In this document: in pieces, positions 15,707-24,266 of the stretch
Numbering within the stretch: position 1 is the first letter of the stretch
Layout of the letters: the number at the start of each line of letters is the position of its first letter
Source: Lachnospiraceae bacterium EP-SM-12S-S03
GTDB lineage: Bacteria; Bacillota; Clostridia; Lachnospirales; Lachnospiraceae
Assembly (NCBI GenBank): GCA_020540725.1
Contig: JAJBSL010000023.1
Coordinates: forward strand, 1-36,343
Reading direction: 5' to 3'
DNA: 36,343 bases
Notes under the pieces: generated by a model
Told to the model about the DNA's origin: nothing
Database searches by the model: none
What the model saw: only the letters and a program-made list of their open reading frames with translations
Position numbers and translations under genes: made by a program

Positions 15707-16195
15707 ATGAACTATTCAATAAGACCTGTAAAACCGGAAGATATTGAGTCGCTTACTTCGGTAGAAGCCATTTGTTTTCCGGAAGCGGAAGCTGCAACAA
15801 AAGAAGCTTTTATTGATCGTGTTGCTGCATTCCCGGAATGTTTTTTCGTTGCAGAAATAGAGGGAAAGATCATTGGATTCATCAATGGAATGGCAACTGA
15901 TTCTAAAGTGATTGAAGATATTATGTTTGAGGACAGTTCTTTGCATAAACCGGATGGTATTTACCAGAGTATCTTTGGATTAGATGTTCTTCCGGACTAT
16001 CGCTGCCACGGCATTGCTGCTGCTTTGATGCAACACATGATTGAGGATGCAAAGAAAAAAGACCGCGTGGGCCTTATTCTTACATGCAAAGATAAACTAT
16101 TGCACTACTATGCAAAATTCGGTTACGAGAACATGGGAATCTCCAATTCCGTACATGGTGGTGCCGTATGGTACGATATGATCTTAACGCTTTAA
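15707..16195 (+). CDS. GNAT N-acetyltransferase (AANAT-like)
   Basis: The 162-residue product is a GNAT-fold acetyltransferase using acetyl-CoA. It begins IRPVKPEDIESL, has GFINGMATDS in the middle, and the acetyl-CoA loop LDVLPDYRCHGIAAALM near 90-106, then LLHYYAKFGYENMG. The spacing resembles arylalkylamine/serotonin N-acetyltransferase-like members (small amines as likely substrates), but this is weak. I chose ATG 15707 because AAGGAG (15691-15696) is 10 bp upstream; the earlier ATG at 15698 is too close. Its last 12 bp overlap the 3' end of the convergent exonuclease gene. Confidence 0.82.
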   Translation: MNYSIRPVKPEDIESLTSVEAICFPEAEAATKEAFIDRVAAFPECFFVAEIEGKIIGFINGMATDSKVIEDIMFEDSSLHKPDGIYQSIFGLDVLPDYRCHGIAAALMQHMIEDAKKKDRVGLILTCKDKLLHYYAKFGYENMGISNSVHGGAVWYDMILTL

Positions 16196-16897
16196 ATTTC
16201 CATGTTTTAAAATAATCCCATCGATGATTTTCGAGGCTTCACTTCGCGTTAGATGATCGTAGTCAGCCTGCACATCCAGATTATGGCAGAGAATCAATGC
16301 TTGCAAAAAATTCTTCTGCTTTTCGGTTGCAGGCTGTACTTTTTTCGGTTTATAAAGCAATGGTTCCGGTGCAAAAGCCGCCGGATATTTTTCTTCATAA
16401 TAGTGAGCCATCATATGGTAAATTTTCGCTGTGGCAAGAGCGTCGTGATATGCTCTGTGAGCTGCTTCATTGATAATCTCATAATAGGAACAAAGAGATT
16501 CTAAACTTTTGGACTTCAGATCCTTATGAATCTTTCTTGCTATTTTCAGCGTATCCAGTCCTTCCCTTTCAAATGGGAGTCCATATTTCCCCGCATAACG
16601 TTTCATAAATTTATAATCAAACATAATGTTGTGTCCAAGCATCATATATCCATCGCAGAACTGCACAAATTCCTGTACTACGGTTTCTGTATTCCTTGCA
16701 TTTGCTACCATCTCGTTTGTAATGCCTGTAATGTATGTGATTGCCGGAGAAATAGGTTCATCTGGCCTTAAAAACTGCATAAAACGGTCTGTCACTTTTC
16801 CTTCCTGCACTTTCACGGCTCCAATTTCTATAATCTGATCATTTTCTTCACTTAGTCCTGTTGTTTCCAAGTCAAATGCTACATATGTTTTTATCAT
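16184..16897 (-). CDS. DEDDh 3'-5' exonuclease (DnaQ/PolC-epsilon-like)
   Basis: A 237-residue exonuclease-domain protein. Catalytic residues visible are Asp9 and Glu11 (FDLETTG), Asp94 (HNIMFDYKF), His147 and Asp152 (AHRAYHDALATA), giving DEDDh. The C-terminus (about 185-237) carries a short KPKKVQPATEKQKNFLQAL region that is not part of the nuclease. It probably trims DNA 3' ends in repair or proofreading. It is convergent with, and overlaps by 12 bp, the GNAT gene. Confidence 0.85.
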   Translation of the reverse strand: MIKTYVAFDLETTGLSEENDQIIEIGAVKVQEGKVTDRFMQFLRPDEPISPAITYITGITNEMVANARNTETVVQEFVQFCDGYMMLGHNIMFDYKFMKRYAGKYGLPFEREGLDTLKIARKIHKDLKSKSLESLCSYYEIINEAAHRAYHDALATAKIYHMMAHYYEEKYPAAFAPEPLLYKPKKVQPATEKQKNFLQALILCHNLDVQADYDHLTRSEASKIIDGIILKHGNLKR

Positions 16898-16936
16898 TTA
16901 TCTCACCTGTATCTTCATATTTCTTACTCAAAATGC

Positions 16937-17608
16937 TTATCCAAAAATCATCTGCAATGTTTCTTTTACTTTTGCCAGTCTTTCATCAAACTGTACATAA
17001 AAATCTTCTTCCGCCTTATATGGCTCCAGAAAAAAGCTTTGCAATAAGAACATATTGATTTTTTTCACCGTCTCATCTTCTGTTTTCAACAATTTCCCTT
17101 GGACTTCCAAAAGAAAATAATGCCAATCCGAAATGTATTTCTCGTTCTTTTTCAAGTTCGGAGTATCAATCCACTTCTTCACTTTTACCTTTGTACGGTT
17201 TTCTTTCTGGCACTCATGGATTTGAAGAAAATATTGAAATGTTCCTTTCTCATAATAACGTCCCAGAGGAAAGAGTCTGCAGATTCCCGGTCGGATGGCA
17301 TGGATCGAACATCTTCCTTCTTCATTTAAAAATGTGCAGCATTCCCTCTCTCCACTCATTTTCAAATTCGGTAAAATCAATCCGTCTACCACATTCAGCT
17401 CGATTTTATCGGCCAGAAGCCGCTCAAACGTCACCTGCATACCTGAGGTCAGACGATAAATATCAAGTGGATCCAGCACAATGGAGCTTCCCATTCCATG
17501 ACAACAGGCAGAACACCCTTCACAATCTCCGCAATCCGCCTTCACCAGATCATTTGCTGTATAAAATTTCCCGTCTGAAATATCTTCCATACGTACTTCT
17601 CGTTTCAC
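16937..17608 (-). CDS. YkgJ-family cysteine cluster protein
   Basis: A 223-residue protein with the YkgJ (PF03692) cysteine cluster: CGDCEGCSACCHGMGSSIV near 26-44, then ECCTFLNEEGRCSIHAIRPG near 90-110 and CRLFPLGRYYE. The cysteines probably bind Zn or an Fe-S cluster. Function is unknown in general. The start is uncertain: GTG at 17608 has a weak AGGG 8 bp upstream, and ATG at 17590 is the alternative. It follows the methyltransferase by 10 bp and shares its transcript. Confidence 0.8.
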   Translation of the reverse strand: MKREVRMEDISDGKFYTANDLVKADCGDCEGCSACCHGMGSSIVLDPLDIYRLTSGMQVTFERLLADKIELNVVDGLILPNLKMSGERECCTFLNEEGRCSIHAIRPGICRLFPLGRYYEKGTFQYFLQIHECQKENRTKVKVKKWIDTPNLKKNEKYISDWHYFLLEVQGKLLKTEDETVKKINMFLLQSFFLEPYKAEEDFYVQFDERLAKVKETLQMIFG

Positions 17609-17618
17609 TTTCTCTGCC

Positions 17619-18395
17619 CTACTCTTTCCTTAAAATATCCAATGTATGTGCACTTGCACCCAATAGTTCCGGTCTTTCACATGTATGAAGATGATAATCA
17701 ATAAAGGTATGGAATGTTTCTTCATCCATTGCATTCAATACCTGACGCATATAGTTTGCCGGTCCATCCGCCGCCACGATTTGAATCCTTGTAAGTCCTG
17801 CTGCTTGATTGATTGCATCAATATCCTCTAACCTTACATAATCGTACAGATCTTCCGGTTTCGGTGTCACACGGTATTCTTTGTTAATCTTTCCGTTTTG
17901 TATACTTTCAAGAATATGATTTTCTTTAAACCCGTATGTAAGAATGCTGTATTCATTCATGCAGTATGCAACAAGAATCACACCGCCCTTTTTTGTGACC
18001 CGCTTTGCTTCACAAAGCGCTTTTACTTTATCTTCTTCTGTATAAAGGTGGTACATCGGTCCAAATACAAGCGTCAGATCAAAAGACTCATCTTCAAAGC
18101 GCTTCAGATTCAATGCCGTTCCTTGATAAGCTTTGACGTTACTGCCTTTTTGCTTTAAAATCCCAAGATTATATTTTACAAGTTCCAGTGCCGTCACATC
18201 ATATCCTTCTTCTGAAAGTGCAACAGAGTATCTTCCAGTACCCGCTCCCACATCCAAGATTTTTGCCTTCGGAAATTCCTCCAGATATTTATGTATATAT
18301 TTCATAGACGTAATATATTCTACCTGCCCATGTCTTCTTGTCAGTCTCTTTTCTTCACAAAATTTATTATAATATTTTTCAAGTTCTGATTGCAT
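17619..18395 (-). CDS. Class I SAM-dependent methyltransferase
   Basis: A 258-residue Rossmann methyltransferase. Motif I is ILDVGAGTGRYSV at 46-58, followed by VTALELV (motif II acidic residue) and FDLTLVFGPMYHLY (motif IV). RVTKKGGVILVAYCM is the post-IV strand. The substrate cannot be deduced. It starts at ATG 18395 with AGGAG upstream and is first in a two-gene transcript with the YkgJ-type gene. Confidence 0.85.
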   Translation of the reverse strand: MQSELEKYYNKFCEEKRLTRRHGQVEYITSMKYIHKYLEEFPKAKILDVGAGTGRYSVALSEEGYDVTALELVKYNLGILKQKGSNVKAYQGTALNLKRFEDESFDLTLVFGPMYHLYTEEDKVKALCEAKRVTKKGGVILVAYCMNEYSILTYGFKENHILESIQNGKINKEYRVTPKPEDLYDYVRLEDIDAINQAAGLTRIQIVAADGPANYMRQVLNAMDEETFHTFIDYHLHTCERPELLGASAHTLDILRKE

Positions 18396-18421
18396 CGTTT
18401 CGCTCCTGTTATTTCATCGAT

Positions 18422-18454
18422 TATTTTTAGTATAATAGAAAATACGGGCTAAGG
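18422..18454 (-). promoter_or_regulatory. Promoter before the methyltransferase gene
   Basis: On the minus strand TTGCCT and TATACT are 17 bp apart, roughly at 18427-18455. The match at -35 is partial. Confidence 0.4.
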
Positions 18455-18458
18455 CAAG

Positions 18459-18484
18459 GAAAAACGGGGTGCTTTCGCGCCCCG
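18459..18484 (-). terminator. Terminator after the nitroreductase gene
   Basis: On the minus strand CGGGGCGC, loop GAAA, GCACCCCG, then TTTTT. The stem has one G-T pair. It ends the nitroreductase transcript just before the methyltransferase promoter. Confidence 0.75.
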
Positions 18485-18502
18485 CTCCTATACGTAATCT
18501 GA

Positions 18503-19027
18503 TTAAAATTTGTTATAGTGAACTTTATCAAATAAAAGATCTGCCTCTGTATGTGCCTCCGGTTTCCCATCAGGCTGTCCAAGTGATAAGATTGCTTCTA
18601 CTTTGTAGTTCTCCGGAACAGCGAGTGCATCCTTAATAAAATCTTCTGCTGTTCTTCCGTCGTTTGCTTCACGAAGTCTTGCCTGGATCCAGCAACTTCC
18701 AAGTCCAAGGCTGTCTGCCATAAGATGCATATTTGCCATTGCTACAGAACAATCCTCTACCCATACATCTGTCTTGTTTTCGTCTGCGATCACAACGATT
18801 GCACATTCGCATGTCTTTAACATGGCAACAGAACCTGTTCTGCAATCTGCAAGTTTTTGTAATACGTCTTTATCGTTTACAACGATAAATTCCCAAGGTC
18901 TGATATTTTTTCCTGTAGCTCCAAGAAGTCCTGCAGATAATATTTTCTTCACATCTTCTTCTGAAACAGCTTCGCCTGTGTATTTTCTCACGCTGCGGCG
19001 GTTATACATCATTTCTAATAAACTCAT
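18503..19027 (-). CDS. Nitroreductase-family FMN oxidoreductase
   Basis: A 174-residue flavin protein. NRRSVRKYTGEAVSEED at the N-terminus is the FMN phosphate-binding motif, followed by LLGATGKNIRPWEFIVV and the C-terminal LAVPENYKVEAILSLGQPDG. It should reduce nitro compounds, quinones or similar substrates with NAD(P)H; the natural substrate is unknown. I chose ATG 19027 with AGGAG 9 bp upstream over the in-frame TTG at 19036. It stands alone with its own terminator. Confidence 0.88.
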   Translation of the reverse strand: MSLLEMMYNRRSVRKYTGEAVSEEDVKKILSAGLLGATGKNIRPWEFIVVNDKDVLQKLADCRTGSVAMLKTCECAIVVIADENKTDVWVEDCSVAMANMHLMADSLGLGSCWIQARLREANDGRTAEDFIKDALAVPENYKVEAILSLGQPDGKPEAHTEADLLFDKVHYNKF

Positions 19028-19164
19028 GATCTTCAACTCCTTTTATTATTCATCTTAATCATAACGATAGCACAAACTTTCTGCTGTTTCAAGTATATTT
19101 ACCGTAGGATTCCTCTTTCATTTTTATCCATTTTAGAAAATTCTTTTTTTCTGTGCTCTATAGA

Positions 19165-19920
19165 CTATGCTGGTTCCACAATCAAATGAAATCCATCTAC
19201 ATTAACGATCACAACCGGCGTTCCCTTTTTGATGCTATCATGGGTCACGCGTACTTCCTGTATCTTACCATTGATTTCTGCCATACCCTTATAATTAATA
19301 TCTGTTGCTGCCACACCTGTTGTCCAGATATATTTTTCCGTCTTTGCCTTCTGTCTCTTCCCGATCAGATCTCGTTCCATCCAAAGAATGATGCCAAGAA
19401 GTATGGTCAACAGAAACCATTGTATGTAATTTCGGGAAACCAATGCCGTAGCAACCGCACAAATCCCATAAGAGTTCAGATTGGAGCCTCCGTTTTGATT
19501 CTTTCCATAATAAAATGGAAGATTCAAATATTTCTCCTCAGCTCCCGAAATCAAACCGAAAATCATCAGCAAATATCCGCCACAGGTAAGCATAATTTTC
19601 AGAATTGGATCTCCAAAGGCATCCCATTGTGCAAATCCCCATATAAGTACGGCACCCAGTAAGGAAAAGAGTCCGTAAATCACCATATTCCTCGTTTCTT
19701 TATTTGGATAGTATAGGTGAGCGAATTGTTCCGCTGCCTCTTCCGGATCGCCCATACTTAAGACCGCCTGTGTTTCCGCCTCTTCTTCACTCATACCTTC
19801 TTCCATATAAGCGGCTTTCTGATCATCCATATGATCCATGATCTCCGAAGCAATCTGTGCCCTTACATCATAATCTTCGATGGATTTTGTAAGAATTCTT
19901 AAATATTTATAGCGTACCAT
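19165..19920 (-). CDS. HAAS-domain membrane protein with NfeD-like C-terminal domain
   Basis: About 251 residues. The first ~75 (ASEIMDHMDDQKAAYMEEGMSEEEAETQAVLSMGDP) are a HAAS/permease-prefix domain typical of proteins partnered with PadR regulators. Then come four or so membrane helices (about 80-100, 105-125, 150-185). The last ~60 residues, GVAATDINYKGMAEINGKIQ to GTPVVIVNVDG, match the NfeD OB-fold. ATG 19920 has GGGAGG 8 bp upstream and overlaps the PadR gene by 14 bp. Fusion of a HAAS domain and an NfeD domain in one protein seems unusual. It may sense or shape the membrane, possibly linked to membrane stress, but this is speculation. Confidence 0.7.
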   Translation of the reverse strand: MVRYKYLRILTKSIEDYDVRAQIASEIMDHMDDQKAAYMEEGMSEEEAETQAVLSMGDPEEAAEQFAHLYYPNKETRNMVIYGLFSLLGAVLIWGFAQWDAFGDPILKIMLTCGGYLLMIFGLISGAEEKYLNLPFYYGKNQNGGSNLNSYGICAVATALVSRNYIQWFLLTILLGIILWMERDLIGKRQKAKTEKYIWTTGVAATDINYKGMAEINGKIQEVRVTHDSIKKGTPVVIVNVDGFHLIVEPA

Positions 19921-20248
19921 AAACAGCACCTCCCATCACTTTCATAACCGCATTGGAATATTCCAGCCATTCACTTTCTTTCTGTGCAAGCTGTTTTTTC
20001 CCTTCTTCTGTAATCTGATAATACTTTCGCGATTTCCCCTTCACCTCTTTTGTATACGATGTAAGCTGCTTGCTCATTTCCATACTGTGAAGAAGCGGAT
20101 ACATGGTTCCCGCCTTTAATTCAAACGCATTTTCAGATCGTTCTCTTAAGGTTTCGATCATCTCATATCCATACATATTCTTTTCACTTAGTAATTTCAA
20201 AAGAAGCATTGTTGTACTTCCGGATATTAAACTTTTATCTACTGCCAT
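19907..20248 (-). CDS. PadR-family transcriptional regulator
   Basis: A 113-residue winged-helix protein of the short PadR type: LLKLLSEKNMYGYEMIETLRE, AGTMYPLLHSMEM (recognition region), and the wing KSRKYYQITEEGKKQL. It overlaps the HAAS/NfeD gene, and such pairs usually have the PadR protein repress its own operon. A dyad fitting this lies directly upstream. Confidence 0.9.
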   Translation of the reverse strand: MAVDKSLISGSTTMLLLKLLSEKNMYGYEMIETLRERSENAFELKAGTMYPLLHSMEMSKQLTSYTKEVKGKSRKYYQITEEGKKQLAQKESEWLEYSNAVMKVMGGAVYGTL

Positions 20249-20264
20249 ATGTCTTCCCTCCTTA

Positions 20265-20316
20265 TATAGATAATCGATATATATTTGTTGTTTTCATTGT
20301 ATATCGATAATCTATA
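20265..20316 (-). promoter_or_regulatory. PadR operator dyad
   Basis: TATAGATAATCGATATA (20265-20281) and TATATCGATAATCTATA (20300-20316) are inverted copies with one central mismatch, 18 bp apart. They lie about 20-70 bp upstream of the padR-like start, covering the expected promoter. Autorepression by PadR is inferred. Confidence 0.7.
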
Positions 20317-20356
20317 TATGTCAAGGAGTACAGAGAAAAAAAGTTACAATTAACAA

Positions 20357-20417
20357 AAATGTTGAAATGTGTAGCTATCAATCATCATCTGATTTTTCTA
20401 CATACTTCAACATTTTT
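20357..20417. terminator. Imperfect hairpin between padR operon and lysR-like gene
   Basis: TGTTGAAATGTGTAG and CTACATACTTCAACA are complementary at 13 of 15 positions, with T-runs on both outer sides. It lies between the lysR-like stop and the padR-like promoter and probably ends the LysR transcript. Confidence 0.55.
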
Positions 20418-20429
20418 TTTAATTCTATC

Positions 20430-21332
20430 CTATTCCAAATTGTCGACTGCGTATTGTGCCTCTTCTTTTGTAAGTATTTCCTGCATAATCCGTATTTCAT
20501 TTGACACATATTTGTTTTTATGCAATACAAGATCAATATTTCTTTTTACACTTACATCTTTTACCGGTACGATTACCATTCGTCCATCACTTACTTCATC
20601 TTTTATCATTCGTTTGGAAAATATAGCAATCCCCCTTCCACGGATAACCGCATTCTTAATTGCCTCTGTATTTGTGCTGCAAAATGTTCTATTAAGCTGC
20701 AATCCATATTCTTCAAATAACTGTTCAAACTGATTTCGCTCTGCACTTCCACTCTCGCGGCTTACATAATCTTGTCCTTGCAGCATTTCCATTGTAACCA
20801 GTTTCTCTTTTGCTAGAGGATGTTCCTTGCCGCATACAAGAACCAGCTCATCCTCGCATACCGGAGTCACGATAAGATCACGATTTCTTATAATCCCTTC
20901 TACAATTCCAAGATCTACTCCATTCGTTAGAACTTCCTGCTCAATTTCCGAAGAATTCGCTACAATGACACTGATCTGACACTTTGGAATTCGTTGCTTC
21001 GCTTCATCCAGAATTCCGTCAATGAGACAAGTTCCCACTGACACACTGCACCCAATCGTAAGCATTCTTTTTTCCACCGCCTGATTCATGGATTCTTCCA
21101 TCTGCTCAAATGAATCCAGAATATGACGGGAAAAAGAGAGCATAAGCTCTCCTTCCTTTGTCAGATAGATTTTCTGGGAAAGCCGTTCAAAAAGCTTTAC
21201 ACCATAATATTTTTCAAGTTCTGAAACCGCCTGGCTGATACTCGGTTGGGAAATGTGGAGTTCTTTTGCAGCTTTACTCATCCCACCAGAATCCGCCACG
21301 GCTGTAAATATTTTTAAATGCCGTATCGTCAT
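20430..21332 (-). CDS. LysR-family transcriptional regulator
   Basis: A 300-residue LysR-type regulator. The N-terminal helix-turn-helix is GGMSKAAKELHISQPSISQA (about 16-35), followed by the linker VKLFERLSQKIYLTKEG and a periplasmic-binding-like effector domain. It is last in the chromate-transporter cluster on the minus strand, so it probably regulates that cluster. The effector is unknown. Confidence 0.9.
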   Translation of the reverse strand: MTIRHLKIFTAVADSGGMSKAAKELHISQPSISQAVSELEKYYGVKLFERLSQKIYLTKEGELMLSFSRHILDSFEQMEESMNQAVEKRMLTIGCSVSVGTCLIDGILDEAKQRIPKCQISVIVANSSEIEQEVLTNGVDLGIVEGIIRNRDLIVTPVCEDELVLVCGKEHPLAKEKLVTMEMLQGQDYVSRESGSAERNQFEQLFEEYGLQLNRTFCSTNTEAIKNAVIRGRGIAIFSKRMIKDEVSDGRMVIVPVKDVSVKRNIDLVLHKNKYVSNEIRIMQEILTKEEAQYAVDNLE

Positions 21333-21362
21333 GTTGCTTCCTCACTTATTTTACAAACCGAT

Positions 21363-21935
21363 TTAAATTGCTCCCATCAACATATAGATAGCCGTTCCTA
21401 CAACACCACTTCCGAGAATGATAGCAATCGCACTTACTTTGTATTTTCTTAAAAGATACAATGACACTGCAAATATACTAAGTTCTACAAGACGTATATT
21501 AGAAAGTACTGCATCTTTTAGTTCCGTCTGAAAAAGTGCCAACATCAGAATTGATGCCCCGGCAGAAGCAATTAGTGCCACAACCGCCGGTCTCATAGCT
21601 CCAAGAACCACCTGTACACCGCCCACTGTACGATATTTATAATAGAAATGTGCCAAAATAAGGCAGATGCAAAAAGATGGAATAATACAACCGATGGAAC
21701 AAAGAAGTACACCCGGAATTCCAGCAACCCGCATTCCAACAAAAGTTGCAGAGTTAATTGAGATTGGTCCCGGCGTCATTTCCGCTACAGTAATCAAATC
21801 CGAGAATTCTTCTAAAGTCATCAAACCATGAAGATTTACAATCTGTTCCTGAATCAACGGAATTGCCGCATACCCACCACCTACACTGAACAGGCCTACC
21901 TGAATAAAAGCAAAAAACAATTTCAACAACAACAT
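21363..21935 (-). CDS. Chromate transporter, second short CHR protein
   Basis: About 190 residues of a single CHR domain. It has GLFSVGGGYAAIPLI, LITVAEMTPGPISINSATFVG (the TPGP motif) and several membrane helices. It pairs with the upstream CHR gene, since short CHR proteins act as heteropairs. The start at 21935 overlaps the upstream stop as TAATG, with GGGGGAG 7 bp upstream; an upstream ATG at 21968 lacks a site. Members export chromate or related anions; physiological substrate here is uncertain. Confidence 0.85.
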   Translation of the reverse strand: MLLLKLFFAFIQVGLFSVGGGYAAIPLIQEQIVNLHGLMTLEEFSDLITVAEMTPGPISINSATFVGMRVAGIPGVLLCSIGCIIPSFCICLILAHFYYKYRTVGGVQVVLGAMRPAVVALIASAGASILMLALFQTELKDAVLSNIRLVELSIFAVSLYLLRKYKVSAIAIILGSGVVGTAIYMLMGAI

Positions 21936-22516
21936 TATACTACTCCCCCGCTTTTCTTTGTCCTCCATATCTGTACCACAAGATCAATGATTCCGATGGC
22001 AAGACATGTCAGAATAATGATCATGGCACTTACATCCAAAAGATAGGTTGCAACAAATGCAATCACCATCATGACAATGTATAACAATCTTCTTGTTTTC
22101 CATACATTTCCCGCAAGATTTATCACCACATCAAAAATCACTGCCGCAACCCCGGCTCTCATAACCTGTAATGCAATACTGATGTATGGATTGGCACGAA
22201 ATTGATTATAAAAAATAGAAATAATAGATATAATGATCATCGGCGGAAGAATTGTTCCGAATATTGCAGTCAAGGAACCGACAACTCCTGCTATTCTGTA
22301 TCCGATAATCACAGAAGCATTCACCGGCAAAGGTCCCGGAGCAGACTGGGTAATTGCTGTTACATCCAGCATCTCATCTTCTTCCAGCCACTGCAGTTCT
22401 TCCACATATTTTTTCTTCATTAAGGAAACGATTACGAATCCTCCACCGAACGTGCATGCACTCAGCACAAACATTGATTTGAACAATACCCATAGTTTAC
22501 TATAATCTTTTTTCAT
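21935..22516 (-). CDS. Chromate transporter, first short CHR protein
   Basis: A 193-residue single CHR domain: ACTFGGGFVIVSLMKKKYVE, ITQSAPGPLPVNASVIIGYR (the APGP motif) and following membrane helices. ATG 22516 has GGAGG just upstream; the TTG four codons earlier is part of that site. It overlaps the second CHR gene by one base (TAATG). A weak promoter (TTTACA, 17 bp, TAGACT on the minus strand) lies in 22529-22600, near a CCTATAGG palindrome that could bind the LysR protein. Confidence 0.85.
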   Translation of the reverse strand: MKKDYSKLWVLFKSMFVLSACTFGGGFVIVSLMKKKYVEELQWLEEDEMLDVTAITQSAPGPLPVNASVIIGYRIAGVVGSLTAIFGTILPPMIIISIISIFYNQFRANPYISIALQVMRAGVAAVIFDVVINLAGNVWKTRRLLYIVMMVIAFVATYLLDVSAMIIILTCLAIGIIDLVVQIWRTKKSGGVV

Positions 22517-22618
22517 TTCACCCTCCAAAGAACTAATCCTAACTCCAAACTTAGTCTAGCACAGAAGATAACATTTGTAAAATATATATGTTTTATAGAA
22601 CCTATAGGTAATCGATTA

Positions 22619-23095
22619 TTATATTTTTTGAAAAAGTTTTTTGATATCTTCGAGTTCTTGTCCGGAATAAATCTTTCCATCTATCATAAGATTGGGAGCT
22701 GTCCGACATTGTTTCAGGCAATTTCTTGTCTGTAATTTGAAATTTCCATCTCTTGACATACCATCTTTTCCGATTCCAAGTTCTTTTTTTATATTCCGCA
22801 AGATTTCCATTCCGTTTTTATTGCCACATCGTTCCCCGGTACATGCAATAATCTCGTGTACGTTTGCTGATTCTTTGATACTCGGGTACATTTTAATAAT
22901 ACAGTTCAAGAAATTTTCTGTAATTCCCGTCACTTCAACCACTCGTTTTCTCAATCCGATAGAAATACATCCTTCTACTTCCTGAAGTTCTTTCAAAAGA
23001 GCAACTACCATTTCCTGCGTTGATTTATCCTTTTGATTTCCATAATAGGAAAAGATCTCTTCTATCTGCTCTTGTTTCCTGTTTTCACTCATCAT
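22619..23095 (-). CDS. NuoE-like [2Fe-2S] thioredoxin-fold protein
   Basis: A 158-residue protein with the NuoE/24-kDa subunit fold. It has a helical N-terminus and a thioredoxin-like ferredoxin with four cysteines in the usual pairs: Cys85 and Cys90 (CTGERC), Cys126 and Cys130 (CLKQC). Unlike complex I or electron-bifurcating hydrogenase operons, it has no NuoF partner here. It sits between the FUSC and CHR genes, 8 bp after FUSC. Two ATGs (23095, 23092) follow AGGAG; either could be used. Its role as a stand-alone electron carrier is unknown. Confidence 0.78.
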   Translation of the reverse strand: MMSENRKQEQIEEIFSYYGNQKDKSTQEMVVALLKELQEVEGCISIGLRKRVVEVTGITENFLNCIIKMYPSIKESANVHEIIACTGERCGNKNGMEILRNIKKELGIGKDGMSRDGNFKLQTRNCLKQCRTAPNLMIDGKIYSGQELEDIKKLFQKI

Positions 23096-23102
23096 TTTAC
23101 TC

Positions 23103-24167
23103 CTATACTTTTGAAACGCAGTCTTGATTTTGAGATATCAATCCCACCAGTTTTCCAAACGCTCTGTCAAATACCAGTGCATAAAAAGCACCAAATGCAT
23201 TATTGAAAATTCGGAAAAAAATTGCACCTTCCACGCCTAAAAAAGTCATGGCAATGGAAATTGCCCCCCATGAGTTAAATACTGCCTGATATTTATAACT
23301 TGCTGAAAGTCCAACGCCGATTCCACCCAATACGCCGATGTAGGAATACATAGATTCCGGAAGTAAGAAGTATATAATCAGAAATGTAACTCCTCCCATA
23401 ATATTTCCAGGAATTCTTCCCTTCACTCTTCCTTTTATATCATCATGAAATGGAACGAGAACAGACATAGCTGCAATTCCAACCCACATTGTCCGCGGGA
23501 AATTCAAAAGTCCTGCAATCAATATGACTGTGGATACACCCAAAGTTACACAAACCTGCCATCTTGTTCTGGAAGAAGAAAGATCAAATTCTTCAAAAAT
23601 ATGATACAGTTTTCTTTTATACTGCTGATGTTTGTGATTTTTGTAAAATACAATCCCTGTTATGATTCCTCCCAAAAGCATTCCCGCAATACGCAGTATA
23701 TATTCTTTTCCCGACACATCATATCCGTATAGTAAAAGGTAACCTAATAGTAATGTTGATTGATTACACATCACGACATTATGACATCCCAACAACATCA
23801 AAACAAATATGCAGATTATATTTACTAATAATTCCGTAAACAAGTTACCGGCATTCGCCAACCTTGGACCAAATGTCATAATCCCCCAAATCACCACCAA
23901 TGAACTTAGCGCATGCGGTGCATGGATTCCAAAGTCCGCAAATCGAAACGTCATAACACTCAGAAGTACCACCACTCCAACAATGCTGTTATCACTTCCG
24001 AAAATCATACTGTAAAGCGTTACAAAAGCAACACAAAAAATTAGGGTTATTACAATTTTAAACAGATATACAAAAAGATGATAGGCTTTCTCTTTCTTCG
24101 TTTCTGCATTTTTAATCATCTGTTTAGATCCCGCCTGATTCAACTGTAGTTCTTGATAAAAAGTCAT
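23103..24167 (-). CDS. FUSC-family membrane protein (aromatic acid exporter-like)
   Basis: A 354-residue protein with two sets of membrane helices around a central soluble stretch, HKHQQYKRKLYHIFEEFDL. The second half has FPRTMWVGIAAMSVLVPFHD and RVKGRIPGNIMGGV, typical of FUSC/AaeB-like exporters. It has its own strong promoter and is the first gene of a likely transcript with the NuoE-like gene. Substrate is unknown. Confidence 0.8.
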   Translation of the reverse strand: MTFYQELQLNQAGSKQMIKNAETKKEKAYHLFVYLFKIVITLIFCVAFVTLYSMIFGSDNSIVGVVVLLSVMTFRFADFGIHAPHALSSLVVIWGIMTFGPRLANAGNLFTELLVNIICIFVLMLLGCHNVVMCNQSTLLLGYLLLYGYDVSGKEYILRIAGMLLGGIITGIVFYKNHKHQQYKRKLYHIFEEFDLSSSRTRWQVCVTLGVSTVILIAGLLNFPRTMWVGIAAMSVLVPFHDDIKGRVKGRIPGNIMGGVTFLIIYFLLPESMYSYIGVLGGIGVGLSASYKYQAVFNSWGAISIAMTFLGVEGAIFFRIFNNAFGAFYALVFDRAFGKLVGLISQNQDCVSKV

Positions 24168-24203
24168 TCAAATTCCTCCTGTTCTCCAACTTATCAGTGA
24201 GGC

Positions 24204-24232
24204 ATTATATCATTCTGTCCCTACCTTGTCAA
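24204..24232 (-). promoter_or_regulatory. Consensus promoter of the FUSC gene
   Basis: On the minus strand TTGACA (24227-24232) and TATAAT (24204-24209) are 17 bp apart, a perfect vegetative consensus. AGGAGG precedes the ATG. Confidence 0.8.
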
Positions 24233-24266
24233 ATCATTATTTCCTACCTCTTACTATAGACACCGA

